The notes beneath the pieces are model-generated. The model saw only the letters and a program-made list of their open reading frames with translations. It did not search any database and was not told the DNA's origin. This document shows, in pieces, positions 52,901 through 62,298 of a stretch of 64,000 bases of DNA. Every line of letters begins with the position of its first letter. The first letter of the stretch is position 1. Source of the stretch: Dichotomocladium elegans. Its lineage: Eukaryota; Mucoromycota; Mucoromycetes; Mucorales; Lichtheimiaceae. A program made the position numbers and the translations under genes. Where the stretch lies: the NCBI GenBank assembly GCA_025716815.1, contig JAIXMN010000056.1, positions 1-64,000 of the forward strand, given 5' to 3'.

Positions 52901-55900
52901 TAGCAAGCGCGAGCCAGCGCTGCCAGTCGTGGTCCACATCCACCTCACCAGCCTCAAGAACGAGCTGGAAGCGGCGGAGGAACTCTTCCACCGAGCTGAA
53001 CACCTTTTGGCCGGGGTCGGACAGGGTCAATCCCTGCACTTGGAACAGAGGGATGTCGCGAATGCTGACGCGGCCGCTCCTGGAAGGAATGGACCTCACA
53101 CACTCATCGACGGACGACACACCAAAAGAAGTGCAAACGGAATCCGTGGCAGGGACAGCTGGCTTGTCAGGTCGAAGACCAGCAATGGGCACAGGCTGCA
53201 ACGCGGCAATGATCGCCTTCTGGTCATTGACCAAGCGACATGTCAACGCAATACGCCCGGAAATCGCCTCGATCGCCTCTGCGTCCTGGGCCTGGTACGC
53301 CTTGTTTTGCTCCACACACAGCTCCTGGAGCTCGGCCTGCTTCTGCGCCAGAAGCGCGGCGACAGCAGCCAAAGCATCGGCGGGTTGTTGGGGAGTTTGT
53401 TGCACTTGCGTGCGCTCACCCATGCTCACATCGTCGTCGGCAACACCGGGAAAGGAATCGACCTCAGGGTCGCAGACAGGGGGAACCAGAGAACCTTGGA
53501 CGGTGGTGGCGGCAGTTGGCAACTCGGTAGTGTTGTTGAGAGTATTCATTGTAAAAAATGTGGTAAATAAGGTTTGGTAGAAACTGTCAAAGTACAATGA
53601 GACTCTTGGAGGTGTTTTTAATAGAAAGAAAAATTCTTCTGTCCGTTTACTCCTACACTACATAGTTGTTTATATATTGTTATGGATAAAATAGATTCCG
53701 CCCGATTGACATGGGTCAATTGTCCTGGAAATTTCCATAAGAGGAGTTGTTGGGGTGCGGTACTTGACAAGTCATAGAAAAACTTTTCGTTCGTTCCTGT
53801 AGCTGAATCCCAGACCATCCTCACGTCGGTAAAACCTCAAAAAACCCAGTGGGAAAAAATAGAGGAGAAAAGACTGTGGATATGGATCTAGTGGCTATGT
53901 ATGATCGTGTTTCCCTTGGCTGAGTCGTGTTTCGGTATTGCGGTTGTTCCAGTTCTTTACATCATTGCCATGGATATTCACTTCATTGGTGCTCTTGCAA
54001 TCACCTATGCGACAGTGTGAGCGTGTATGTGCGGAAGGTAAGTCCTGTTTCTGTGTATGCTTACACTGGTGTGAAGGACCGTACAACGCGTTATACACGT
54101 CCGACATCTCTATGTCCTCAGGCTCGCTGTCCAAGGCATCGGGGGACTTGGGCTGTGGTGGCATGGCCGACCGACGAGCCGTGCGAGGAGCAGAGCAAGG
54201 GGAGGAACGAGGCACAGAGCCGGAGCGCGAACGGGAACGGGAGCGGGCAGAGGAAGACTGGGAAGCGGCCACTGGGGAGCGCTCTCTCTTGACGTGCTGG
54301 TGGGCCCGCATCGTCAGGTTCTTGGGAGGGCATTGGTGCCCTCGAGCGAAGGCGCCACCACACCACCGACACGTCGCGATCTTGTTCCCATCCCTGGGAG
54401 CGCGGGCCGCAGAAGATGGGGCGCTGGCCTTCTGGCGTTCTTGGGCCAGGATCTTGCGCCGCGCCTGACACTCGTCCGTGGTGTGTCGACCCATTCCATG
54501 GACATCGCAGCGCTTTTTTCGAGAGGGGGCGCCACCCTCCAGGCCGGATCGTTCAGAGCTACCAGAGGTGCTCGCCCGTCGCTTAGGGGCGTGGATAGAG
54601 TCCATGAGGGACTGTCCAGCCGGCACTGAAGCAGACGGTGAGTCCCGTCCAGCAGAGGAACGCGGAGCAGCGCGAGAGGAAGAGGAGACGTCGGAGCCAA
54701 AGTTGCACTCGAGGTTAAGCGCGATTTGTCCCAGTTGCTGGGAGGTGCGCTTGAGGGCGGCAGGCAGGCTGGCACGAGCAATGTTGACCCGCTCGGCGAT
54801 GTCAGGACGGAGGCCGTTGAGGTACCGATTGGCAGCAATGCTGTCATCCGGCATACGCGCGTCCCTACGCAGCTTTTGGAACCGCCCATTCCACTCGGCG
54901 ACGGTCTCTCTACGCAGCATCTTTGCTACCATGACTGCCTCGACGGCGGCAGCTAACTGCTCCGTCTGGTCAACGGAAAACTCCTGCTCGAGGGCCACTC
55001 GAGCGAACGACCAGGGCTCGTTGCTATGCGGGCGGAGGTGTTCCTCAAACCACGATCGATGCTCTGGCGAGAGCAGGACCGGCAAGTACCGAGCCCAGAC
55101 AAGGTCGGGGGCTTGGCCGGCTGCGGCGAGGATATCCTCAAAGGCACGCAAGCAGTCTTGAATGGTCGCGAAGACCATCGACGCTGGACGCCAGACGAAT
55201 CCTTCCCACTGGAAAACGGGGCAGTTGGCGGGCATCGCCCAGCGGTCGACACCAGGAAGGGAAGGAGTGCTCGAGGTTTCGGCGAACGAGGCTATCGATC
55301 CTGGGGCTGGACTCACGAGCAGGCGTGCCGACGACTCCAGTTCGGCGATCTCCTGCTCAAGCAGGCTCATCTGCTCCCTTAGACGGGCGTGCTCAGCCCG
55401 GTCGTTCGCCCGGGCGGCGGCCGTGCGTTGCAGCATTAGCAGGGCGAGATCACCCCGCAAGGACTCCACGGCTTCCACAGCCTGCTGCACCACCGATGTG
55501 GCGCGGGTTGCCTCGACGACAGGGGCGACAGGTGCATCATTTCACGGCTGGTTGGTGCCGCTCGTTGCTGCGCGAACGGAAGGAAGGTCGAAGTCGTTGT
55601 TGGAGGGAGAGGGAGCTGACATCGTATGGTTATAAAAAAAAAGAGGTAAGCGAATTCAAAGAAAAAAAAATGTGGTGGTTAGAGAGTTAGTTGCAGGTGT
55701 TTAAACCGTCGGGGCTAAAATCGAGTCTTTGAGACGGGATCCTCTTTATTGAATAAAAACAACTCTCTTTTTATATGATTTCGGACCAGGGTGGTAGTGG
55801 TGATACAAGCGGTAGTCATCGAGCATGGTCCTCCAATCATTACCAGTTAGCGGGCTTCGTAACGTTGGAATGGGAGGACAGTCGAGACGTGCTGTAGAAG

Positions 55901-57107
55901 AGGTGGATAAGTCGATAACCCTGCTCAGTACTGTCTGTAGAAGCGCAGTGTTATGAACAGTAGGGCTATGACACTGGCAACATATTGATATTATGAAGTA
56001 GAAGCAGAAGAAGAAGCGACAGCTGGACCGAGGACAACTAGTCGGAGAAAGGACAAGGGCAAGGCCCCCAGGGCTAAAGTTTATGAAAGGATGTCGTACG
56101 AGCGGCGGATGCATGCCCTTTCCGCCATGGTGGATACCTGCGCTTCGCCTTCCACCGTTGCCGCGCGTATCGGTGTTAGTGTAAGCACTCTGAGGTCCAT
56201 CCGCAAGCGGTATCACGAGGAGGGACGGATTGAGCCCCTTCGGAGAGGACGAGCAAGTGGTGCATTGCTGGGTCCTGATCAGGCAAAGATCATCATCAAT
56301 GCCATGGATCAGAACTTTGCTTTGTCTATTCCCGAGGCCGAGAGCCTCCTAAAGGAAGCGCACGTCCGGAGCGGAGAGTTTGGAGATGCTCAGTATGCTA
56401 AGAGCTCTCTTGTTACCTTCCTACGCAAGAACTGCAAGCTGGCTATGCGCAGGTGCATTTCGTTCCCAGGCGAATCTGGACCTACCTCGGAACAGCCTGC
56501 TTCACTTGCGCTTGAGGACGTGCAACGCAGGATGGAGAGGGCCCACTTACTCCCGACCGCAAACTGTGTTTTCGTTGGTGAAGCAGCCTGGTACACCAAC
56601 CCGAACAAGGTCTGGACCAAGAAGCAGCCCACCAAGGTGCATATGGAGAGCGATAATCTGGTGCCCAGCCAATCGCTCTTCTTGGCAATTAACTCGTGCA
56701 GCATTGTGGAGATGACTGTCCGCGCCCCTGCTCTTCGGACGACCGAAGCGCACTTACTGGCTTTCACCAAGAAAGTCATTGACCATTTCGCCGATGTCCC
56801 CGGAGAAAACCCGAAACTGGTGTTCGATGCAATGCCAGAAAGCACGGCGAACAAGGTTACCGCTCTGGCAATGGACTATGGCTTCATTGCCTTCTTCCTT
56901 CCGCCTCTTGCGACAGGCACGCTAAACCCAACCGAGGCGATTTTCGCCAAAATTCAGCAGTTATGCCCCCGGCATAAGGAGATTAATGAGAGAGATAGAG
57001 TCTCGTCTCGACTTCTGGCTACCGCGAGTAGCTTGCCAATCGAGACATTTTTAGATGCTATCTGTGAAACTTTTGGCACCAATATTCCTAGCTCGCCTAG
57101 CCAGTAA
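43949..57107 (+). CDS. Transposase-like protein lacking first catalytic Asp; retroelement in intron 2
   Basis: Three exons: 43,949-44,063, 44,121-44,171 and 56,002-57,107, giving 423 residues. Intron 1 (57 nt) is GTATATTAG...CAAGTAG. Intron 2 is GTAACG...GAAGTAG; removing Gypsy-F and one CTGGC leaves 59 nt, and the frame then runs on exactly. Exon 3 has a helix-turn-helix (SPSTVAARIGVSVSTLRSIR) and an RNase H-like domain parallel to the DD34E transposase. The first acidic block is CVFVGEAAW, with Gly where the transposase has catalytic Asp. The second is LVFDAMPEST (Asp kept, the next Asn lost) and the third TLNPTEAIFAK (Glu kept, 35-residue spacing). It should be catalytically dead. An intact frame suggests a retained role, perhaps DNA binding or regulation; that is inference. 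Confidence 0.82.
44208..44510 (-). repeat. Gypsy-F 3' LTR
   Basis: A 303-bp LTR, TGTGGTGGTTAGAGAG...GGGCTATGACA, followed by the minus-strand purine tract GGTGGGGGGG. Confidence 0.95.
44638..48185 (-). CDS. Gypsy-F pol part with chromodomain
   Basis: This is the continuation of the single gag-pol frame, from the Gypsy-G insertion point to the stop at 44,638. It opens with the protease (LLDTGATDSTVS). RT follows with an FIDD box in place of YxDD (SLFIDDLCVHS), then RNase H (ATDASDVGVGVCLY). The integrase has an H2C2 finger (H...H...CTDCQ), WAIDLGTL, TSDNGTEF and ANGVAEKWV. A chromodomain lies about 110-170 residues from the end (YRTRWKGYTEKDDTWEP), followed by a Ser/Thr/Arg-rich tail. No stop or frameshift is seen. 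The protein cannot be made intact because Gypsy-G separates it from gag, and gag itself carries a nonsense codon. Confidence 0.92.
48186..48641 (-). repeat. Gypsy-G 3' LTR
   Basis: A 456-bp LTR, TGTGGTAAATAAGG...CACCTATGCGACA, next to the minus-strand purine tract GGAGGGGGG. Confidence 0.95.
48715..51520 (-). CDS. Gypsy-G pol part: RT, RNase H, integrase, chromodomain
   Basis: This frame carries most of pol after a one-base deletion near 51,511 shifted it relative to gag-protease. RT begins with SSWNSPLTLADKKD and has an FVDD box (QTFVDDIVVHS). RNase H has ATDASNYGIGAVLF. The integrase has an H2C2 finger (H...H...CIQCQ), WAVDLINFH, QSDNGSEF and ANGVAERWV. A chromodomain (YRVRWKGYGPEDDQW) lies near the C terminus, followed by a basic Lys/Ser/Arg tail. 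The family relation to Gypsy-F is clear in every domain. Because the parent frame should be a single gag-pol ORF like Gypsy-F, this copy is probably defective. Confidence 0.9.
51237..53549 (-). pseudogene. Gypsy-G gag-protease, frameshifted before RT
   Basis: From the ATG at 53,549, gag has a long polar N terminus with an Ala/Gln-rich coiled-coil-like part (AAVAALLAQKQAELQELC). The gag domain follows (EEFLRRFQLVLEAGEVD, WLALAMPANLSNWF, FHGTSRSLSAATKVF), then an Arg/Ser-rich stretch and a knuckle CIYCKKDWSKGHRC with CX2CX7HXC spacing. A protease with GLLDTGAEMSVLN comes next. Near 51,511 a missing G moves the frame and about 90 unrelated residues follow to the stop at 51,237. The true continuation is the pol frame. 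The frame also stays open upstream of the ATG into the LTR. Confidence 0.88.
53559..54014 (-). repeat. Gypsy-G 5' LTR
   Basis: A 456-bp LTR apparently identical to the 3' LTR. TATATATTG near 53,670 lies inside. Confidence 0.95.
54015..55622 (-). pseudogene. Gypsy-F gag, with a nonsense codon and cut by Gypsy-G
   Basis: The likely start is the ATG at 55,622 (MSAPSPSNNDFDLP). About 20 codons later an in-frame TGA interrupts (near 55,543-55,545), and the same frame continues to the Gypsy-G insertion at 54,015. A coiled-coil-like region (RLREQMSLLEQEIAELESSA) lies near residues 70-95. The gag domain follows (DCLRAFEDILAAAGQ, HRSWFEEHLRPHS, EWNGRFQKLRRDARM). An RS-rich part and a knuckle CRWCGGAFARGHQC with CX2CX7HXC spacing come last. 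The frame joins the protease-pol part exactly when Gypsy-G and one GTGTG are removed. Confidence 0.88.
55671..55973 (-). repeat. Gypsy-F 5' LTR
   Basis: A 303-bp LTR that ends the Gypsy-F insertion. The intron of the transposase-like gene resumes at 55,979. Confidence 0.95.
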
Positions 57108-58332
57108 ATCTCGTCTCTTTTGCGTGTCTTCCAGATTTGATCCAACTTATCCGTCGCTTACTCTCGATTAATTTTCCATGTCCTTGCTTTAGCTATGGGG
57201 TTCTGCTCATAGATGCACGCTATTCTTGCGTAGTTAGTGCTTGTACACGGAGAACCATTCAGGATAATCCAAACCATGGAAATGAAATCAAAGCAGGTCA
57301 TCGGCATCGGCATTTATTTGAACATCTGCAGATAAACATATACAGCGCCATACCGATACAAAATAACCAAATGATACAGTACATATCATTGATCGTTGGT
57401 CGTATCTTTGTGATAGAAACTTGTTAAATCAGCAATACATCACATGCGATTTGCATTGGTTTGCTTACCTTCGTAAGAATTGCAATATACATGTAACATC
57501 CTTATGCCTCAGATTATAAGGTCCAAAGGTATGTAACAAGGGGCACATCTTGAACCTGGGCGAGAATTTTTTGCCGAAGTGCATAATCCTATCTGATAAG
57601 CAATTTCTGCATAGCACCAAATGAGAGTTAGCAGCAGGTATATTTTACTGGGAAAGACTAATAGGGATGCATACAGGAGGTAGAGAAACTTACAAAGGAA
57701 ATGAAACATGTCGCCAACGAATGTTATAAGACCATGCGATGTGCTTATGAAGCAATGCTGGAAAGGACGGGAGCGAAATTACTGTAGAGATTTGAGATAT
57801 GGAATTGCGCTTATTTTCTTGGACAAGCTACCGCGGTAGTCATCTACAAGATATAATGTAGCACTAACAACCGCCTAGGACGCGGAAAATAGATATGAAG
57901 ATGGTAGGATATATTGCGAGATAATCAGCGAGAAAATAATACCGTTCGCAAAGGATTGACCGTGCAGTAGATCTACGGAATCACAAAAGCGGAAGACCTA
58001 CGCGTCAAAACAGTCGGAAAATAAATTATTATGGTAAGTGATTGCGGTCAGAATGAGCTCGATGTTAACGCCAGCAATGCTTCATCAAAAACTCTTTAAT
58101 TGCAAAGCGGCGCAAATCATACAAGAAGAATGAATCGTTTATAAACAATTGCCCTTGATGGTAAAGTTTATATGAGATTATCCAAGGAAAGACACATTCC
58201 CAATATCCAGCTTATCCCATTACCGTTTGCTAACATTAGAGGTATGAATCGATATTGCGTTCGTCAAAGACAAACACTCTTAGCTCTGTTATACATTCCA
58301 ATATCCATAGATAAGCTCCTACAGTGAGGTCC
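57108..58332. other. Large-element interior, no confident gene
   Basis: A 1.2-kb AT-rich stretch between the transposase-like gene and the minus-strand gene. ORFs are short. On the minus strand, around 57,600-57,690, two closely spaced intron-like pieces can be read (GTAAGTTTC...TTTCCCAG, and GTAAAATATACC with GCTAAC and TATGCAG). An unrecognised spliced gene or transcript is therefore possible, but I could not build a coherent frame. Confidence 0.35.
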
Positions 58333-58924
58333 CTAATACTTGTGAAAGTTGATATTAACTGGCAAGATGACAAGGTGTTATTGCTTACAGACATAAGACT
58401 TTCAATGTTCCTTACCCTCTACAGCTGGAATATTTACAGACGAAAGTAAGTACCATCTGTTCAGCAAATCAGATAATTTGATCGTCGAGTAAGTTTTAGG
58501 ATGAGCGATTTTCCTCTTTTTCACTAAAGGCATGAAAGACAAAAGGCACCCGTAATCCTCGCAAGGTCTTTTCCACTTTCTTGAGCGTTTGAAAGTCGTT
58601 TCATCACATGTGATAGTGGAATCTTTCGATACATAATCAACAATTGAATCCATAGGAGGATCAGGAGTGTAGCATGGTTTATAAGAGGTAATTAATGAGC
58701 ATTGCGAAAAAACATAATGTGAAATACTAACTTGACGAATCTTCCAGGGTCATTCGTTCAAACATAACATGCAAATGAACAGGCTGTCGTCTTTCTTGCT
58801 GCTTCAATCGGGTTTGCTGAATCTTCTTAATGGCAGCGACCAGCGAGAGCAAATCACTAGATGCGGAGGAGCGGCTCATGGATTCCGCCCTGGTTACTGC
58901 TAATTTTCGTGTTGATTTAACCAT
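58333..58924 (-). CDS. Small three-exon gene of the large element, unknown function
   Basis: I do not recognise the product. Exons are 58,924-58,732, 58,622-58,416 and 58,358-58,333. Intron 1 (109 nt) starts GTTAGT and ends at the first downstream AG (CGAAAG). Intron 2 (57 nt) starts GTAAGG and ends TTGCCAG, with AATAAC as a possible branch site. Joined, the frame holds from ATG to TAG and gives 141 residues. The protein is basic: SLVAAIKKIQQTRLKQQERR near 30-50 looks helical, and two clusters (KRSRKWKRPC, KKRKIAHPK) could be nuclear signals. It reads towards the transposase-like gene. A DNA-binding or accessory role is only a guess. The 3' splice site of intron 1 is non-standard, so the model is moderate. 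Confidence 0.5.
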
Positions 58925-59203
58925 TATACTAGAAAAGAGGTCTCAAAGAACTCGTCTTGTTGCACAACCTGTAATTTCTCCTAGTGGTGTTTCACGGGTT
59001 TTCCAATGTGGCTGCACTAAGGTTTCATGTGCTGCAATGAGTCGGAGAGAACCTATTGCGTTTCTAGTGTCATGGTAGACGAGAGTTGGCCATCCAGCTC
59101 GTCTAATTGAGTCGGAGCGAGCGCATATCCCGGCGTATGAGGGTCTGAATTTCTGCTATATATGTATTACATGAAGAGGATGATGCTGAATGCTTTGAGT
59201 TAT

Positions 59204-61147
59204 TACTTGAAATGCATTTAACTATGCTTGCTCTAACAAGACGCCTGGGGCTCACTGGTTGGCAGCCTGATGCCATGACCCGAAACCATACTTACTAATA
59301 GTCCTGCGCGCACAAACGGACTGAACTGATACCACTCCTGGATAGTGTAGTCTACTCTTTGACAGACGATATTTTACGCGATCTTGACCCTTAAATGTAG
59401 CTTCACACAGCTGATCAGGCAACAGTAGCAACCGATTTTTTCCGTTCGAAGCAGTGTGGATGTAAACGAGTGTTTGGGGTGGGATGACTGGCATTAATGT
59501 TATTATGGTTAAATGTTAGTGTGTGGTTTAAGATTGGTGGATAAGAGAACGACGAAGACTTCCATGGAGAGCAGGGACGCATTTATTTTTTGTTGTCTCC
59601 ATTAGCGGGGAGTACGTTACAGATGATCCTCAAAAAACGAATACTGTTTCGCTTTCTATTGTTCTCTATGGAGGTGTCTATGATGCCTAGCCGTGATCTG
59701 CGACACCTCAAGACCGCATAAGCACACTCGCTATGTGGACAAAGGCAGCTGGTTTGCGCTCATAGCCGGCAAAACATATCCAGGAAGGTAAAGCGACGCT
59801 CAGCACTATTTCGACTTACTGCCCTAGTCATACTCTTAGCTTGTTGGGGCCGAGAAAGATGCACATGCGAGGTAAGTGCTGGATGGATACCAATAATTAC
59901 TGACCATCACAGAATGATCCTCTGGAGTAAAATCCAAAACCCGATTTCCTCACAATTCAAAAAACCGCATCTATATTGATGTGACCTCTGTTGATCCGTG
60001 CACTTACTGCTCCTCAACACCCTAGAATAACAAGCGCTTTATATTTGCCATGACCTGCTCAGAGCAAACCACCCGTTCGTCATGCAAGGAAGCAGTCCAT
60101 TTTTTCAATCTATCTTGATTTTATTCTTTTCGCGCGATCTCGTCGTAACTTCTTACCGCCATTCGTCTGTATTGCAAGCGAGAGTTCTAATCTTTTACCT
60201 GTGCGTGTGCTGCCGAAGGGCAGAACAACAGATCTCGACATCTGCTTAGTGATCTTTCTGAGCAGGGTGATAAAACAGTGCTGTACTTCTGCGACGATTA
60301 ACAACCGCGGATTTGCGAGAAAAGTGAGAAAATCGTAGAGAGCTGCTGTTTACGCGACATTCTTCACCACACTACGCATCAGAAGATATAAGCTGAACAC
60401 TTCTGAGTTTGTTTGGGGGCTTTCAGATGTCAATCTTTAAATGTCGAGCGGAGACCGTCCAAGGCGGAAGATTCGTGTTCAGGCATTGCGAAAAAAAAAC
60501 AAAATAAAAAATAGGAGTGGAAGAGATGCCAAAAAAAAATTTTCGCAAAAAAGCGCCCTGTGCTCTTTATTTTCAAAGCGTACAAAAGGTACGCGGCTGT
60601 TTGTCTCTTTCAAGAAGTGTCTTCCTCATATGTCCTTTTATAGTAAAACTGTCAAGCGTTTGCGTGCATAAAGGCTCTCTTCTGATGAATATCGTGCACC
60701 CTACGAATAAAGGTAGCAGCATGCGAATTTAATCCTACCCGCGAAAATACCGTTGTTGACGCTAATATATTTTCCTATAGACTACGACGTCTGTGCTACG
60801 AAAAATGCCACCCATTGGTCTGAATCATTGGTGCCGCGAAAATTATCTTCACTTGGACTATTCCTTTCGTCAACTTTCCACCACAAAAATGAAAACAGGG
60901 AATACAAATCGGACTATAGACACAAGGTGCTTTCCCAAGGCGAAACGCATACTTCAACCGGCAATTCCTTTCTCCAACCATAATCCTTTTTCATACTATA
61001 GACATAGAGGTAGTTCTTTCCGGAATTCTTCCCTTCCGCTTCTTGAAATATTATTGCTTCAATTATTCTTTTCTTGCTCTTCTCGAAAAAATACTCCACC
61101 CTATTATTTCTTTCCTACCTTTGGCCGGTAGCCAACCGAAAATCCTG
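59204..61147 (-). repeat. Right 1,944-bp terminal inverted repeat
   Basis: The inverted copy of 40,109-42,052, ending ACCGAAAATCCTG before TA. High identity shows recent origin, gene conversion, or assembly of one repeat into both places. Confidence 0.95.
59252..59494 (-). CDS. TIR-encoded small protein (right copy)
   Basis: This is the mirror copy of the ORF at 41,762, reading inward, with Pro for Ser at one position. The same GTAAGTATG 5' splice signal is present. Beyond the end of the repeat (below 59,204) the sequence differs from the left side, so a spliced product would have another C terminus. It is not recognised as a known family. Confidence 0.45.
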   Translation of the reverse strand: MPVIPPQTLVYIHTASNGKNRLLLLPDQLCEATFKGQDRVKYRLSKSRLHYPGVVSVQSVCARRTISKYGFGSWHQAANQ

Positions 61148-61609
61148 TATCCTGTTGGGTTGCGGGAATTGAGAGATTTGTGGCAAAGGAAAATAATAAT
61201 ATGTTTAAACGGAATATATATTGCATCCTGTCTTACCTCGGTATGACAGTGGGTCTTTGTCGTACCACCTAAAACCAACAGGAACTACCCTTTCTTGTAT
61301 TGTTAACTAACGGGATATTTATACTAGTTTGAATGTTTAAGGATATGTCTCAGACTTCTACTTGATAAGATCATGTGTAAGGAAGCTTGGGTTCAGGGAT
61401 GGTGTTGTTTGGTAATCAATGTCACAGGCTATATGTTGGTCTGACTGTTACCCTCAGCCAATCGTATTTGGCCATGGCTGGTTAGTAGATGGTGTAACAG
61501 GAGTCATATGTAGAGCTTTGTGATTGGGTTACCAGTGGAGATAATTTATCAACCATCTCCACACCATCTCCGATTTTTTCTTCCTCTTTCCATCAGCGAT
61601 CATTTCAAG
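61148..61609. other. Right flank of the large element, no gene seen
   Basis: This does not resemble hAT sequence, although the left flank of the large element is hAT-C. A short inverted pair TCCTGTTGG/CCAACAGGA (61,150-61,158 and 61,275-61,283) is present. C/T-rich sequence (about 61,570-61,590) precedes the next gene and could be its promoter region. Confidence 0.4.
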
Positions 61610-62298
61610 ATGCCACCTAAGTATGCTTCTCAGAGAACATCCGCCCAGAGAGAAATGGATGAACTACGACGTCAAGTTGCGACCATCGCCAGAAACATGA
61701 CCACTTTGATGTCGATGATCGAACCCTTGGCCGTTCAGGGCCAAAAAATCGAGGAGATGTCTGCGCAGCTGGCTCACCTCGTTGAAGCTATTGTCTAACC
61801 AGCACCAGCTTCGCAACCAGAGAGTCCCACGGTGGATGAGGAATTGGTGATCCCTCATCCAATGAAGGTCGTGGGCACGAAGTATCGACGCACCAACGTC
61901 ACGAAGGCGCACATAATCGACCGCGTCATCAAGCCCTATCGCTGGGACGCAGATGGCCAAGAGCTCCTGGATGCCCAGCTAAAGGGCATTTACAGTAACA
62001 TCCTTGCTTTACGCAAGGCTGTCATCGAGATTGCGCTGCATGGCCTAGGGCTTTGCACATGCAGCGCATCATGTGAGTGCATTTGTGGTGCACCAGTATC
62101 CAGCACCATTCCTCTTTGGAGTCAGCTCACCACTGACTACAAAAGTCGAATGGTGGAACAGTTCAAGGCCGCTGTCTGGGCGAAGCAAAAGGTGCCCATG
62201 AGCAAGTGCGCAAGGCAATGGGCAGCCATGCACATGCTGGAGGAAGGCTGGGGCACGTGGGCAAAGAAGCCACGAAATATTGGAAGAGACTATGCCAG
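61610..62298 (+). pseudogene. Gene of unknown function with an in-frame stop
   Basis: From the ATG at 61,610 the frame runs 62 codons, hits TAA at 61,796-61,798, and then stays open in the same frame to about 62,359. The first part is a coiled coil (MDELRRQVATIARNMTTLMS) and the second begins PAPASQPESPTVDEELV. The middle has a Cys cluster (GLCTCSASCECICGAP) and the end is Trp-rich (ARQWAAMHMLEEGWGTWAKK). A 5' splice signal CAG-GTATGA at 62,299 suggests the exon ends there. The TAA makes this a nonsense-mutated copy, unless a start at 61,832 is used. I do not recognise the family. It could be the upstream part of the gene at 63 kb, but I see no proof. Confidence 0.5.

Larger units (their letters stand above)
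48186..54014 (-). mobile_element. Gypsy-G chromovirus, nested in Gypsy-F
   Basis: Two 456-bp LTRs that look identical, and perfect 5-bp duplications GTGTG (48,181-48,185 and 54,015-54,019). The element is 5,829 bp. It inserted at the gag-protease junction of Gypsy-F. A solo LTR of the same family is at 8426-8880. The gag ATG is only 9 nt past the 5' LTR (TTTTTTACA), so there is no room for a normal tRNA primer site. Confidence 0.95.
44208..55973 (-). mobile_element. Gypsy-F chromovirus, in an intron, interrupted by Gypsy-G
   Basis: Two 303-bp LTRs, perfect 5-bp duplications CTGGC (44,203-44,207 and 55,974-55,978). One difference between the LTRs was noticed (aagcacag against aagcgcag). Without Gypsy-G the element is about 5.9 kb. 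Gag and pol form one continuous frame once Gypsy-G is removed, so no frameshift is needed in this family. After the 5' LTR the sequence is T-rich (TTTTTTTTTCTTTG) with no TGG primer site. Confidence 0.95.
40109..61147 (+). mobile_element. Large DD34E (Tc1/IS630-type) element with 1.94-kb TIRs
   Basis: The element is 21,039 bp and starts and ends with CAGGATTTTCGGTTGGC in inverted orientation. It is flanked by TA at 40,107-40,108 and 61,148-61,149. The inverted repeats are exactly 1,944 bp each. It encodes a DD34E transposase, a transposase-like protein without the first catalytic Asp, and a small three-exon minus-strand gene; each repeat holds its own ORF. Retrotransposons F and G account for 11.77 kb, so the core is about 9.3 kb. 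The DD34E signature and TA target place it in the IS630-Tc1-mariner superfamily, whose usual size is 1.3-2.4 kb with TIRs below a few hundred bp. Confidence 0.88.

Noticed and set aside
57137..57427. Plus-strand 96-codon ORF after the transposase-like gene
   Set aside because: It has no domain, sits in AT-rich sequence and has no support from splice signals or repeats.
61150..61283. A 134-bp MITE bounded by TCCTGTTGG/CCAACAGGA
   Set aside because: The inverted match is about 9-12 bases and I found no target duplication.
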